This document shows positions 46,796 through 56,500 of a stretch of DNA of 64,000 bases, one piece after another (position 1 is the stretch's first letter; every line of letters begins with the position of its first letter). Position numbers and translations under genes: made by a program. Below the pieces are notes generated by a model. The model was given only the letters and a program-made list of their open reading frames with translations. It did no database searches and was not told where the DNA came from. Origin of the DNA: Shinella sumterensis (GTDB lineage Bacteria > Pseudomonadota > Alphaproteobacteria > Rhizobiales > Rhizobiaceae); assembly GCF_004514425.2 (NCBI RefSeq), contig NZ_MYFN02000009.1, forward strand, positions 1-64,000, given 5' to 3'.

Positions 46796-47278
46796 AAGGG
46801 GGTTCAGTCGCACCTCTTGCCCGGCAAGCAAGTCCAGAAAGTCCTGCCCCGCGCCGACAACAGAACCGCCCTCGAAACGTCCCTTTATTTGGCTGATGAC
46901 ATTTCTGTCCGGCAGGATCGTAACACCAGCATCGGCGACCGCGAGTCCAGACGGAAGCCAACCGCCACGCTGCAGGCTGACGGCCATCGAACTGTGAGTG
47001 CTCTCGAGCATGGCGTTTCCGCGTGCCAGCCCATCGATCTCAACCCCTTGGATGTTCGTCTCTAGAATTCTGGCGTGACGCCAATTGAGCGGGACCGACA
47101 GAGGTTTATGCAGTTGCGCGCCCGCCAGCTCGTCGTAGTTCAGCGGTTCCAGTTCCAGGCCAACGACACTCACGGAACGAGGAGGCTGACCGTCTTGCCC
47201 ATCAAGCTCCACGAATTTCATGACGAGGCCGGCATTTGGGACGTTGGGCGCGAACCTTTCAGACACGACCCCGGTCAT
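46742..47278 (-). pseudogene. Third gene of the Mokosh-like operon, truncated by IS5
   Basis: The frame starts with the ATG at 47278, overlapping the stop of the PLD nuclease gene (ATGA), the same coupling used between the two genes before it. It reads MTGVVSERFAPNVPNAGLVM, LNWRHARILETNIQGVEID and VADAGVTILPDRNVISQIKG, then DFLDLLAGQEVRLNPLL, and runs into the IS5 remnant somewhere between 46800 and 46742. The LPDRN and following acidic positions vaguely recall PIN-like nuclease starts, which is only a guess. It is most likely broken, though a fused protein up to the IS antisense stop could be made. Confidence 0.55.
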
Positions 47279-49014
47279 CTATTCGCCGCCTCGAATTGCT
47301 CGAGCAAGGATGTCGCCAGGTCCGAGCCTTCCAGGTAAAGACCGATCTCGTCCAGCGGGTTCTCCTCCAACCCGGATTGCGAGCCCCAGTTCAAACTGCT
47401 GACGACGATATGGTCGTTGTCCCACGCCAGGAACTTGGCGTGCAATTGCGGCTCCGGTACGCCAGTCAGCTCGACGAGCCCGTTCAGACGTTCACGGTGC
47501 TCCGCGACGTGCCCGCGTTTGACCGGCCCGGACCGTCGCGAGTAGTAGACGCGCACGTCACTCAATCGCCGTCCTGCGACCTCTGCGGGGTCGAACAGGG
47601 CCGGGACCATATTGGCTCCGACCTTGTTGGTACAGCAGATGAAACGCTCCTGGGCATCGTGCGCCGCAACTCGCAGAAGGCGCTCGTGATCGTCGGCTCG
47701 AAGAATGGTAAGCCGGGCGGTCGGAGCCGAGATTTCTGAAGCCGCTGAAAGACGGCTACGCTGGCGCCGCATTTCCGACGCCATAAACAGCAGCGTTTCC
47801 ACGGATCGACTGGCGCCGGAGAGTTTGGCAATGATCTCGCGGAGGAGATCCATCCCGGTCGCGACAGCGTTGGTTTCCGTGAGTTCTACGGAAACCTCGA
47901 CAGCTGAAAACGGCGACGAAAGCCAGTTGCAGGACCCCATCACAGCAGTTGCGCCACCATCTCCATCGTCGGCGAGGAGGAACTTTGCATGGCTGCCGAC
48001 AGGGTCTCTCTGTACCAGCAGGTAGCCTCTCGTTTGCCGAACTGCCGATAGCCGGGTGTAGAGTTCCTGCATGGCTGCCGCATGCTTGGCGCGGTCAAGC
48101 GACGTTCCAAAGAACAGGTGGCATTTGACGCCGCGTCTGCAAGCATCCTCGAGGGCCTGCCAAATCCTCTCGCGCTTCTCTTTGCCCTTCTCATCTGTCT
48201 GCGACGCGACAAAAGTTGAAAGGACAAAGATGTTGGACTTCGCGGCGCCGACGATTTGCTCGAAGCGCTGCAAGTGCTGTTCAGAGCCAACGAGAAGCTG
48301 GTCGGCGGCAAACGACGTGTTGATCGCCACTGGCTGGCTGACTGCCGGTGCGGCGGTCGTCGGCAAGATGCCGGTCTTTATTGTCGCCTTTAGCGCCTCC
48401 ACGAGCTGGTTACTCGCCCCCTGTGGCAAAATCCCGTCTTTCACATCGTCGAGATTGAGAACGAGGAATTTTCGCTCCAGGAATGAACTGTTGGCCTCCA
48501 CACCCCGAAGCCACTCCCCTGGGCGAAGTGTACCGGCCGTGAACTGGCTGACACGCTGCATCATGGAATAGTCCGTCTCCGGCGCCTCGCCCGTGGGAAA
48601 AGCGACAATGGCTCCGCTGTCCGGGAGCTTCGAAACCGGGATGATGTCCACGTCTCGTGTCCTGAAGACAGATTGCCCGACCTTTTCATAGACGACACTG
48701 ATACCGATTTCGCGGTCCGCGGTCCGTTCTGGAAGTGCGCGTCCGGCGCGAATGAAGCCATGCCCGACACTGCTTGTCGCGAGCACCGGCTGTGGTGAAA
48801 GCCGGACTTCAACAAGGCCGAACTGCATCAGACGGGCAACCGTTGAACTCACAACCTGTCGCGGGATTCCCAGGTGTGCCGTAACGGCATCGATTGTCCC
48901 CGGATCGCGATCAAGCGACAGCAGAACCATTTCCTCGATAGGGCTCCAGCCCCACGTGCGCTGAACGATGCCCGGCGCCCGATAATGCCATGCGGGAATG
49001 TAGATGTTGTTCAT
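47275..49014 (-). CDS. mkoB: PLD-family nuclease, Mokosh type I MkoB-like
   Basis: 579 residues. An N-terminal winged-helix-like region (EEMVLLSLDRDPGTIDAVTA, LGIPRQVVSSTVARLMQFG) is followed by two phospholipase D-type HKD motifs: SHAKFLLADDGDG with AVMGSCNW (about 345-375) and LHAKFLAWDNDHIVVSSLNW (about 525-545). PLD enzymes of this type cut nucleic acids or lipids through paired HxK motifs. Its start overlaps the helicase gene stop by 4 bases. A COG1112-type helicase with a kinase-like domain plus a separate PLD protein is the composition of Mokosh type I anti-phage systems. The name rests on architecture, not on a search. Confidence 0.72.
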   Translation of the reverse strand: MNNIYIPAWHYRAPGIVQRTWGWSPIEEMVLLSLDRDPGTIDAVTAHLGIPRQVVSSTVARLMQFGLVEVRLSPQPVLATSSVGHGFIRAGRALPERTADREIGISVVYEKVGQSVFRTRDVDIIPVSKLPDSGAIVAFPTGEAPETDYSMMQRVSQFTAGTLRPGEWLRGVEANSSFLERKFLVLNLDDVKDGILPQGASNQLVEALKATIKTGILPTTAAPAVSQPVAINTSFAADQLLVGSEQHLQRFEQIVGAAKSNIFVLSTFVASQTDEKGKEKRERIWQALEDACRRGVKCHLFFGTSLDRAKHAAAMQELYTRLSAVRQTRGYLLVQRDPVGSHAKFLLADDGDGGATAVMGSCNWLSSPFSAVEVSVELTETNAVATGMDLLREIIAKLSGASRSVETLLFMASEMRRQRSRLSAASEISAPTARLTILRADDHERLLRVAAHDAQERFICCTNKVGANMVPALFDPAEVAGRRLSDVRVYYSRRSGPVKRGHVAEHRERLNGLVELTGVPEPQLHAKFLAWDNDHIVVSSLNWGSQSGLEENPLDEIGLYLEGSDLATSLLEQFEAANR

Positions 49015-52000
49015 TGGGAGAGCTTCCCATTCTCATCGACCGTGACGATGGAAGCGCCCATGTCACCCCCCGGAAACTCCGTCTCTGCAAGCCGCGCGAT
49101 TTCATCGAGCATCCTTCGCAGGAAGCCGAGCTCGTCGTTCAGCCTGTCGGGATCGATGCCGTTTACGGTATTGCTGATAAACCTCCGGCTGGTGGCAACT
49201 ATCAGCTTATGCTTGGCTCGGCTGAGAAGTACGTTTAGCCGCTGCGGATTCTTGATGAACCCGAGGGCTCGCGTGCCAACAAGCACATTGTTCCGGACAA
49301 GGCTGGCGACGATCACGTCCGCCTCACCCCCCTGGAAACTGTCGCTCGTATAGATGAACTTTCCGTCTCCGCGCGGGCTGGCGAAGCCAAACAGGGTCTT
49401 CTCCGCCGTGTCGATCTCGGGTTTGAGCAAGCGCTCGAAATGACTCACTTGGGCGGAATAGGGCGACAGCACCGCCAACGTTGGCCGATGCCCGTCTGCC
49501 GGCACGATTGGTCGCAGCCTCTTCATGGCGCTCACGATCGCCGTTGCCTCGGACTCGTTGCGATACGAGCGCTTGATCTTCTGCTCGAACGCCCGGCGTT
49601 TGACGACACTCAGCGAAGGCATGTCGAGGATCACGATAGGCGAAGTGGGGAATCCCTCGACGGTGTCCACTGCCGGCTTGCGCTGTTTCACGCGCTGCGA
49701 CGAAACGAGTTCTCCTTTATAAAAGGTATCGGAGACAAGCTCGCCGATTGCCGGGTGCATCCGGCTCTGTTCCCGTAGCGTGTTTGCGATCGAGCTCGGA
49801 CGTTTCGTGTCTGCGGTTCTTACTGCCTCTCGCTGAGCAATTGATCGGAACGGCTCCTCGAGGCGAGCGGCGATGGCGAGAACATCCCTGAGCAAGAACT
49901 GATCCGCCTTCAGCGCGTCGAGGGCGATTTCCACTTCGCCAGGCAGATCGGGAATAGCGGAAAGCTTTTCTTTGGCATCCCTCAGCAGTTCGTTTGCCCG
50001 CTTGTCGTCGTAGAACTTTTGGCGCTCGACCACGTCGAAAGGCGACAATTGATTGTGGTCGCCGATCATAACCCGGCGGTTACCGAGAAGAAGGGCGCCA
50101 ATCAGCTCGGCACCATTGGCGCGCGCGGCTTCTTCGATGAAGACCCAGTCGAACTGTTCGCCGTCGGCAATCATTTCCTCAAGGACGTGGGATGAGGTGG
50201 TGGCCAAGGTGACGTCGGACGAGCGAAGCATCAGATTGTCGGTGTCGCGCAAGGCACGTTCGGCAATCGATTTTTCCGACCTGTCGACGGGATTCAGCGC
50301 CTGAGTGATCTGATGGAGCTGGCTTGCCATGACCGCCGCGCGCTCAGCGTCGGGTTTGGACACGGAGCGCAACAACGCGACCGAGTTCCGTCGCAATGTG
50401 CTCTCTTCTTCGCTGATACGAGATCGTTCGACGCGAACGACAATGTTCGATTGCTTCGGCAGGAACTTGCGAAGCTCGTCCTCCATATGGACGAGAGTCT
50501 CGTGGTTTTGGGCAGACACCAGAATGCGGGCATCGGGCGTTTGATCGAGGATGCTTTTCACGAGATGTGAAATCATAAAGGTCTTTCCCACACCAGGGGG
50601 ACCGACGACGACATTGATCGACCTTCCCGCGACGATAGACCTCCACGCCTCGATCTTCGATGGCTCCATATCTGCATTTGCCGGCGGTGAACCCGGAACA
50701 GCAATGTCGCGCAGCACGTCGTCCATCGCTACCTGCGCCGGATCATCCAAAGCTCTGAGAAGCTCGACGTTGGCCCTGGCCGCGACAATGTTCTGCAGCC
50801 GTCGCCTGATGGCGCGCTCGGTTCCAGTGTCCTTGCGGGGCCGCAGATAAAGAGACTGCCCTGCCGGAACCGCCAGGTTCGTTGCAAAGGCGAACGCCAG
50901 TTTCCCATCGACCAGATTGCTTCCCTCATAACTCAGTTCAGGCACTCGCTCACGGCCGGTTGCGAGTTTGGCTGACCTCGATACGGTCCAATTCACCTTT
51001 CCGTCGTCATATTTGAGTTCGCGCCGCATTGCCTCCGCTGCAGTGCGCAATCCCATTATTTCGCGCTGACCGTCCCGTATCGAATCATCGCGAGGAGCGA
51101 GCCACACCACGTTCTGCTCGCTGTCGGGCAACGAAAGAACTTCGACGGGATACAGACGAAACTGCTCCCTCAGCAGGGTAAATGCCTCAAGCAGGATCAG
51201 AGCGAACCACATCGGAACATCACTCGCTGCCCCGGCTGCTCGGACGCGTTCCGCGAAATCTCGCCATCGTCGTGCGCCTGGACCAAGGTTGCGCACGCGC
51301 TCTTCGGCACTCGCGCGATTTCTCGCCAAATGCAAACGGTGAACGACATCCTCCGCGCCTTGTATCCAGTCGTTCGGCCGCCTTTTATGCGCTGCCTCAA
51401 TCATGCCAATCGCGTCGTGGACGATCTTCACGTTGTAGATCGCCAAATCAGTGAGAATGCGCAGGCTATCTTGACCGGCGGGGACAAGACGAACCCCGGC
51501 GGAAAGCAGATCTTCCGCGACGAACTGCATTAGGGCAACGCCGTCATGCGCCGGTATCGTCCCGGACGATAGAGCCGGTAAATCGCTCTGGAGGGCGTTG
51601 CGCGAGGGGTAAAGGATGAGTTCTCCATCTGAACTTGACCCGACCCTGTCGAGTTCGGCGACAACTTCCCTCAACTCGCCGAGCACGATGCTGCCGTCAA
51701 AGAGCTGAAACTGCGGCGGGTTCACCAAACGATCCAGCATTCGGCGTTCGATCGAGAGCAGCGAAGGGGAATTATCTCCATCCAGGCCGAGGATGGCAGA
51801 GGCCACTCCGGCAAGATCGATCCAATCCTGCCGAAATGAAATCGCGCCAGACGCGCGCAGAAGATGTCCGGAGGCTCCAAGATCGCTGTCAGCAATGTGG
51901 ACGCATGCTTCAAATCCCCCGAGACGATAGTCGTCGCTATCGTCTGAATGCGAGAAGATCGTATGGGTGCTCACACCGCCATGCACGATACCCGCATCGT

Positions 52001-52304
52001 GGCACAGGGTAAGCGCTTCCGCGATGCGCACGATATTGCGCCAGAAAACATTCCGGCTGGTACTCGCCAGAAAGCGGTCCTGTCGTGCTCTCCGTCTATG
52101 GGACGACCCTGAGATCGGGTTGCCGGGATCAGCCATGACGATCGCGATTTCCTGCCCGTCCTCAACGACATCGAGCACTTCGACCAGGACTTCACGCGCC
52201 CGCCGTGAGGAGAGAACACGTCGAATTCGCCGCAATCCTCGACTGATAATCGCCTTCAGGTCGCCATCCAGCGGCGTGCCGGTCTTCCTGAAGAGCCGCA
52301 GCAA
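49011..52304 (-). CDS. mkoA: Kinase-like/SF1 helicase fusion, Mokosh type I MkoA-like
   Basis: At least 1097 residues. The N-terminal 250 resemble a Ser/Thr kinase: AEALTLCHDAGIVHGGVSTH holds the catalytic-loop position but with HGG in place of HRD, and YRLGGFE replaces DFG, so it is probably a pseudokinase. The C-terminal half is a COG1112/DNA2-like SF1 helicase: VVVGPPGVGKTFMISHLV (about 565), WVFIEEAARANGAELIGALL, GDHNQLSPF, and SDSFQGGEADVIVASLVRNN. The open frame begins with TTG at 52304, but the protein-like frame extends further (IGGLERHDDGERYLLRLF). An ATG at 52356 is out of register by one base in a run of four A's; see findings. It is coupled to the PLD gene. Confidence 0.75.
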   Translation of the reverse strand: MLRLFRKTGTPLDGDLKAIISRGLRRIRRVLSSRRAREVLVEVLDVVEDGQEIAIVMADPGNPISGSSHRRRARQDRFLASTSRNVFWRNIVRIAEALTLCHDAGIVHGGVSTHTIFSHSDDSDDYRLGGFEACVHIADSDLGASGHLLRASGAISFRQDWIDLAGVASAILGLDGDNSPSLLSIERRMLDRLVNPPQFQLFDGSIVLGELREVVAELDRVGSSSDGELILYPSRNALQSDLPALSSGTIPAHDGVALMQFVAEDLLSAGVRLVPAGQDSLRILTDLAIYNVKIVHDAIGMIEAAHKRRPNDWIQGAEDVVHRLHLARNRASAEERVRNLGPGARRWRDFAERVRAAGAASDVPMWFALILLEAFTLLREQFRLYPVEVLSLPDSEQNVVWLAPRDDSIRDGQREIMGLRTAAEAMRRELKYDDGKVNWTVSRSAKLATGRERVPELSYEGSNLVDGKLAFAFATNLAVPAGQSLYLRPRKDTGTERAIRRRLQNIVAARANVELLRALDDPAQVAMDDVLRDIAVPGSPPANADMEPSKIEAWRSIVAGRSINVVVGPPGVGKTFMISHLVKSILDQTPDARILVSAQNHETLVHMEDELRKFLPKQSNIVVRVERSRISEEESTLRRNSVALLRSVSKPDAERAAVMASQLHQITQALNPVDRSEKSIAERALRDTDNLMLRSSDVTLATTSSHVLEEMIADGEQFDWVFIEEAARANGAELIGALLLGNRRVMIGDHNQLSPFDVVERQKFYDDKRANELLRDAKEKLSAIPDLPGEVEIALDALKADQFLLRDVLAIAARLEEPFRSIAQREAVRTADTKRPSSIANTLREQSRMHPAIGELVSDTFYKGELVSSQRVKQRKPAVDTVEGFPTSPIVILDMPSLSVVKRRAFEQKIKRSYRNESEATAIVSAMKRLRPIVPADGHRPTLAVLSPYSAQVSHFERLLKPEIDTAEKTLFGFASPRGDGKFIYTSDSFQGGEADVIVASLVRNNVLVGTRALGFIKNPQRLNVLLSRAKHKLIVATSRRFISNTVNGIDPDRLNDELGFLRRMLDEIARLAETEFPGGDMGASIVTVDENGKLSQ

Positions 52305-52430
52305 ATATCGCTCACCATCGTCATGCCGCTCCAGCCCGCCTATTTGCTTTTGACATAGCAGATTCGTCTGGTGGTTGCGTCTTCAATCCACTTGAAGCTG
52401 GTATTCTTCTAAACATCGTGGCCCGAAGCC

Positions 52431-53351
52431 TTAGCCAAGAACGCGCTTGTTCAACTCGGCATAGGATGGATAGGCGGTGTCCCGACGTCCCGCGGCATAA
52501 AGCCTTCTGACACCATCTTCCATCGAGTCGACATCGGCTTCAAAAAGATGCGGCATGACATCGGTCAGCTTGGGAAGCTCAACGATGCGGTGAGCAGCCA
52601 AGCGGTCAATCGCCATCTCTCGGGCCGAACTGCTCGTCCAGCCGCCACCTCCCTCCTTCCGAAAGTGGCTTTGGTCGATGATGCCTTTTATCCAAAGCCA
52701 AGGGGCGAGCCGCTGAACACGATCCTCGGAAATTCCCCACATCGGAAAATAGTCACGGGAGAAAATGACTTCCGACCCGTCTTTCAGTCTCCAGACTCCA
52801 TAGGGGAGCCAGAGGCGGGACGGGACGAAATCAGAAAGGGCGGAGCGCGGCGTCACGACCTCGAAGTCCGCACGTTCGCCAAGACCCGAGTCGAAAAGCA
52901 GATAAGTCGGTCGGCCAGCGCGGCGAAGATACGCCGGCGTGTTGGAACCATAGGCCTTGTCTTTCACGACAGTCCCCGGCTTCCCCGGCGCCGCGCGACC
53001 AAAAAGCCGTCGCCGCCAGATCGAGGCCCGCAACGTCATCTGCTCGTCAAGCGACCAGGGTGTTTCACGCAAAAGACGTGCCTTGGACACGGCGTGCTGT
53101 ACCTCGGCATAAGGAAGACCGAGAGCATCGGCTATCGAGAGAATGATATTCAGCGCATCGTCGAGACACGGGTCGCCGGGCTGTGTTGGTCGATGATGAT
53201 GGCAACTGCCGGAAAGATCGTGCCAATCGCGGTAGCCCAGCACGCGCGCGAGCGCTTCATGCACATCTGAGAGCTTCAGATTGGTCGCGGCACGAACAAG
53301 ATATTTGGCGGCCTGTTTTGGCCGATCGACATCGGGAAACGGAAGTCGCAT
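52431..53351 (-). CDS. Hypothetical protein heading the Mokosh-like operon
   Basis: 306 residues, not recognised. The N-terminus (PKQAAKYLVRAATNLKLSDV, HEALARVLGYRDWHDLSGSC) resembles a short helical module seen in several bacterial proteins in which a GF/GY-x-x-W-H-x-L motif ends the helix pair. The middle has WSLDEQMTLRASIWRRRLFG, and the C-terminus is rich in aromatic residues (APWLWIKGIIDQSHFRKEGG). It is transcribed in the same direction as mkoA with a 74-base gap. It could be an accessory or unrelated cargo gene. Confidence 0.6.
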   Translation of the reverse strand: MRLPFPDVDRPKQAAKYLVRAATNLKLSDVHEALARVLGYRDWHDLSGSCHHHRPTQPGDPCLDDALNIILSIADALGLPYAEVQHAVSKARLLRETPWSLDEQMTLRASIWRRRLFGRAAPGKPGTVVKDKAYGSNTPAYLRRAGRPTYLLFDSGLGERADFEVVTPRSALSDFVPSRLWLPYGVWRLKDGSEVIFSRDYFPMWGISEDRVQRLAPWLWIKGIIDQSHFRKEGGGGWTSSSAREMAIDRLAAHRIVELPKLTDVMPHLFEADVDSMEDGVRRLYAAGRRDTAYPSYAELNKRVLG

Positions 53352-53573
53352 GGAACCACTCCAGCGGTGCTATCTATGGCGTGTCCACTTGGCCCGAGCA
53401 CCTTGGAAAAAGGTTCCTGCGGGTTGATTCAGTCGTTCCTGCCCTGAGGCTTCGCCAATGTGGACGGCATGGCCGGAAAAGCCATGCGTCAAACGTAGGT
53501 GATTCGAGTCATCTGACCAAGAAGGCGCGATCAGCGCTTTGCGTGAAATGAGATATCGCCATCCAACAGCGCC

Positions 53574-56500
53574 TCACGCGCCCGACAGATCAGCTGGTCC
53601 CAGATAGGTGATGTCGATCCGACCGACGTCTTGGGCTACCTGAGCGCGCAACAGGCCCGCTCTCCCCGGGTTAAGCGCCGCCTGCAAATTGCCGAGCACT
53701 GCGCCGTCGGCGGCGAACACCCGAGGCTGACCTCCCCAATGGTGAACCTGCACGGGGGTGCCCGGTGCTGGCGGCGCGCCGAGCCATGCGACGTTTGCCC
53801 AATATCTTCGATCAGCCCAGGTGCGGTTTTCAGGCGGCGTAAAACTCTGCACGAACTCCGTCCACATTGCCTTGGTCTCTGGCGTCGGCCAGTCGGGCTG
53901 CGCACTCCAAGCCGAGACGACTTCCGAACTGAGCCATTGCCGAAGCTGCTGGCCGGTGTGAAAGGCGGCGCCCGTGTCGATGACCGCCTTGATGGCGGCA
54001 AGCCTTGAATTGAAGCCGGCTTGGATGAGGATAGATGCAGAGCGATTTAGCGTGCCGGTTTCGACAGCGGGAACAGCGAGACCCAACTCATGGTCTTCGA
54101 GAAGAGCATCAAAGACGCCGACCGTATCACCGTTCGCGGCCGCACGGACGCGGATCGCCTCCATAGCCCATGGAAGGCGATAGACCAGACCGCCTTCTAT
54201 GAACTGCAAGGTTTCCGATTCCTGACCCGCCGCCACGCCGGCGAGCGGCTGACCCAAAAGCCATGCCCGCAGGATGTCTCGCCAGTTTACGGGCATGGGG
54301 TCGGGCGTGAAAGGGAAGAATGCGAAAACCAGCTCGGCAAGTGCCGTGATCGCTGCGATTGCGGCCTCCGCGTCACCTTCGAGAATCCCACCATTCGCCT
54401 GGATCAGGAGAAGATTGGCCTCTGGCGCAATCGCATCCAAAGCATGCCCGGTCGTCAATCCAACGCCTGCAAGGAAATAACCGCGCCGGCGCGCCGCCGT
54501 CGATTGGCTCCAAACAAGTCGGCTTCTGGACAGGAGGCCCGCTTTCAGAACCTGCTGGACCTGTCCATTCTGCCGCAGGAGACGCCGATGCCAGAGGGAC
54601 GACTGGAGGATGTTGTCCAACGCCGCTTCGATGCCCTCATCAGGAACGTCATTTTCGCCGATCAGGCTCAGGATTGCCGTGTCGAGGGTGGCGACATGCC
54701 GCTCCCAGTCCGCAAGCGCACGTTCCCGATCCTCCGGTTTCTCATTGGCGATTTCCGGAAAAGTCCAGGCTGCCGCATTGTTGACGACATAGTCCACGAG
54801 TTGATTTAGGTCACCGCCGATGCGCGCGTGCATACGCGACAAAAGCGTCCAAACCAAAAGGGCGAGACCGCTTTCCATGTTTCGGGCACCGAGATCGTTG
54901 ATGAGCTTCTCCCAGTTGCGCCGCTTCTTCACGATGTCGTCGAACATGGGGAAGAGCACAATGCCTTCGACATCGACATAGGCCCGACCGGCGCGACCGA
55001 TGACGTTTTTGAATTCGGAAATCTCAATCATTTCCCCGCTGCGGTGAAGCGAGTGCATCACGACCGCGGTTGCTGACAGGTTGAGCCCCTGCGCCAAGGT
55101 CGGCGAGGAGATGGTCACCTTGAGCACATTGTCTCGAAGCAGCCGTTCCACCTCTTTGCGGTAGGCTGTCGGCAGGGCGCCGTGATGCAGCGCGACGCCC
55201 AGGCGAAGGCACTTGAGGATCGCGCTGTTCGAGCCCAGCCACTCCTCTCCGAGCGCAATCGCAGTGTTGAGCACCGCTGGATCGGCTTCAAGCAGGGAAC
55301 GCAACGCTCCGCGCTCATGAAGATCGACGATCACATCTGCGAATGGCTCAACACTTCGCCGCTCCGGGCAGAAGATCAAGACAGTCTGTCCATCGTCCGC
55401 CAGCCGCCACGCAGTCGCCAGGCAGAGCTCGCGTTGGTTGTCAGGGAAAAGACGGGTTCGGCGACGTTTTGGTGGAACCCACCTCGGGGGCTCGGAACCT
55501 GTGAGGAAGCGTGCCACCCATGGGCGCTCGTCACCGACGCGCAGGTTCAATCGGGCATTGGGCGAGGTCCATACCACTTCGCCAAACCGCAATCGGGTCG
55601 GACGCCAGTCATTTTTAATCAGTCCGCCGGGGTGATCACGTCGAAGCCAGGCTGCGAAGTCGTCGAGCTGATCCCCATCAGGTAGAATAGCTGACAGGCA
55701 CACAATCCGACGCTGGTGTGCGTCGGGACGTCGTAAGAGCCGCTGGATCTGGACTTCATAGCGAACCTCGCGCTCGTTGAGACCGATCATGTGCCCTTCA
55801 TCGAAAACGAGCAGACCGACGTCATCGAGTAGGGACGGATCGTTGCGTAGCGCGAAATCAAGCTTCTCGGGTGTTGCCACCACGATGTCCCGCTCCCGGA
55901 TTGCGTCCTCATCGAACCCGCTCACCCCGATGCTGCCGTAAAGCGCAGAAATCGTTTTGCCGAGCGGGCCGAAACTTCTCTGCAGGGTCGTTTCCGTCTG
56001 AGCTGACAGGGCGCGCAAGGGCGTGACAAAGACCACGCGCTTGCCGCCGGCAAGGCATCGCAGGATGCACAGCTCGGCGACGCGCGTCTTGCCGGCACTT
56101 GTAGGTAGCGAAACCACCAGATCGTCCGACTGGTCGACGGCACGCACCGCGGCTTCGATCTGCGACGGCCAGAGGTCGATTTCCGATTTGTGGCGCCGTT
56201 GAAGTAACGCGATGAACAGCTCTCGAAGACGCGGCCAGTCGGCTGCTTCACCCCCCGCCGGCTGCAGTGGCACTCGCTCATGAAACGTGCTCGACCACAG
56301 GTCCGACAGGAGATGGATCGCGATGCGATGCGCCCACCATTGCGGTAGCAGATTCAGTTCGCTGCAGATAGAGAGGCTCATCCGGAGCCGTTCCAGCGCC
56401 TGATCGAGCAATGGCCGTTCGCCCCGTTCCAGTGCGAGGAGGAACAGGGACATCGCCGCAAGGAAACCGTCTATCAGTGCGGTATCGAGTCCATCGAAGA

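Noticed and set aside
45930-46815. Clean inverted repeats and target duplication for the IS5 element
   Set aside because: The GGGGTTCA-like blocks near each end are in the same orientation and do not form inverted repeats; the right end appears lost.
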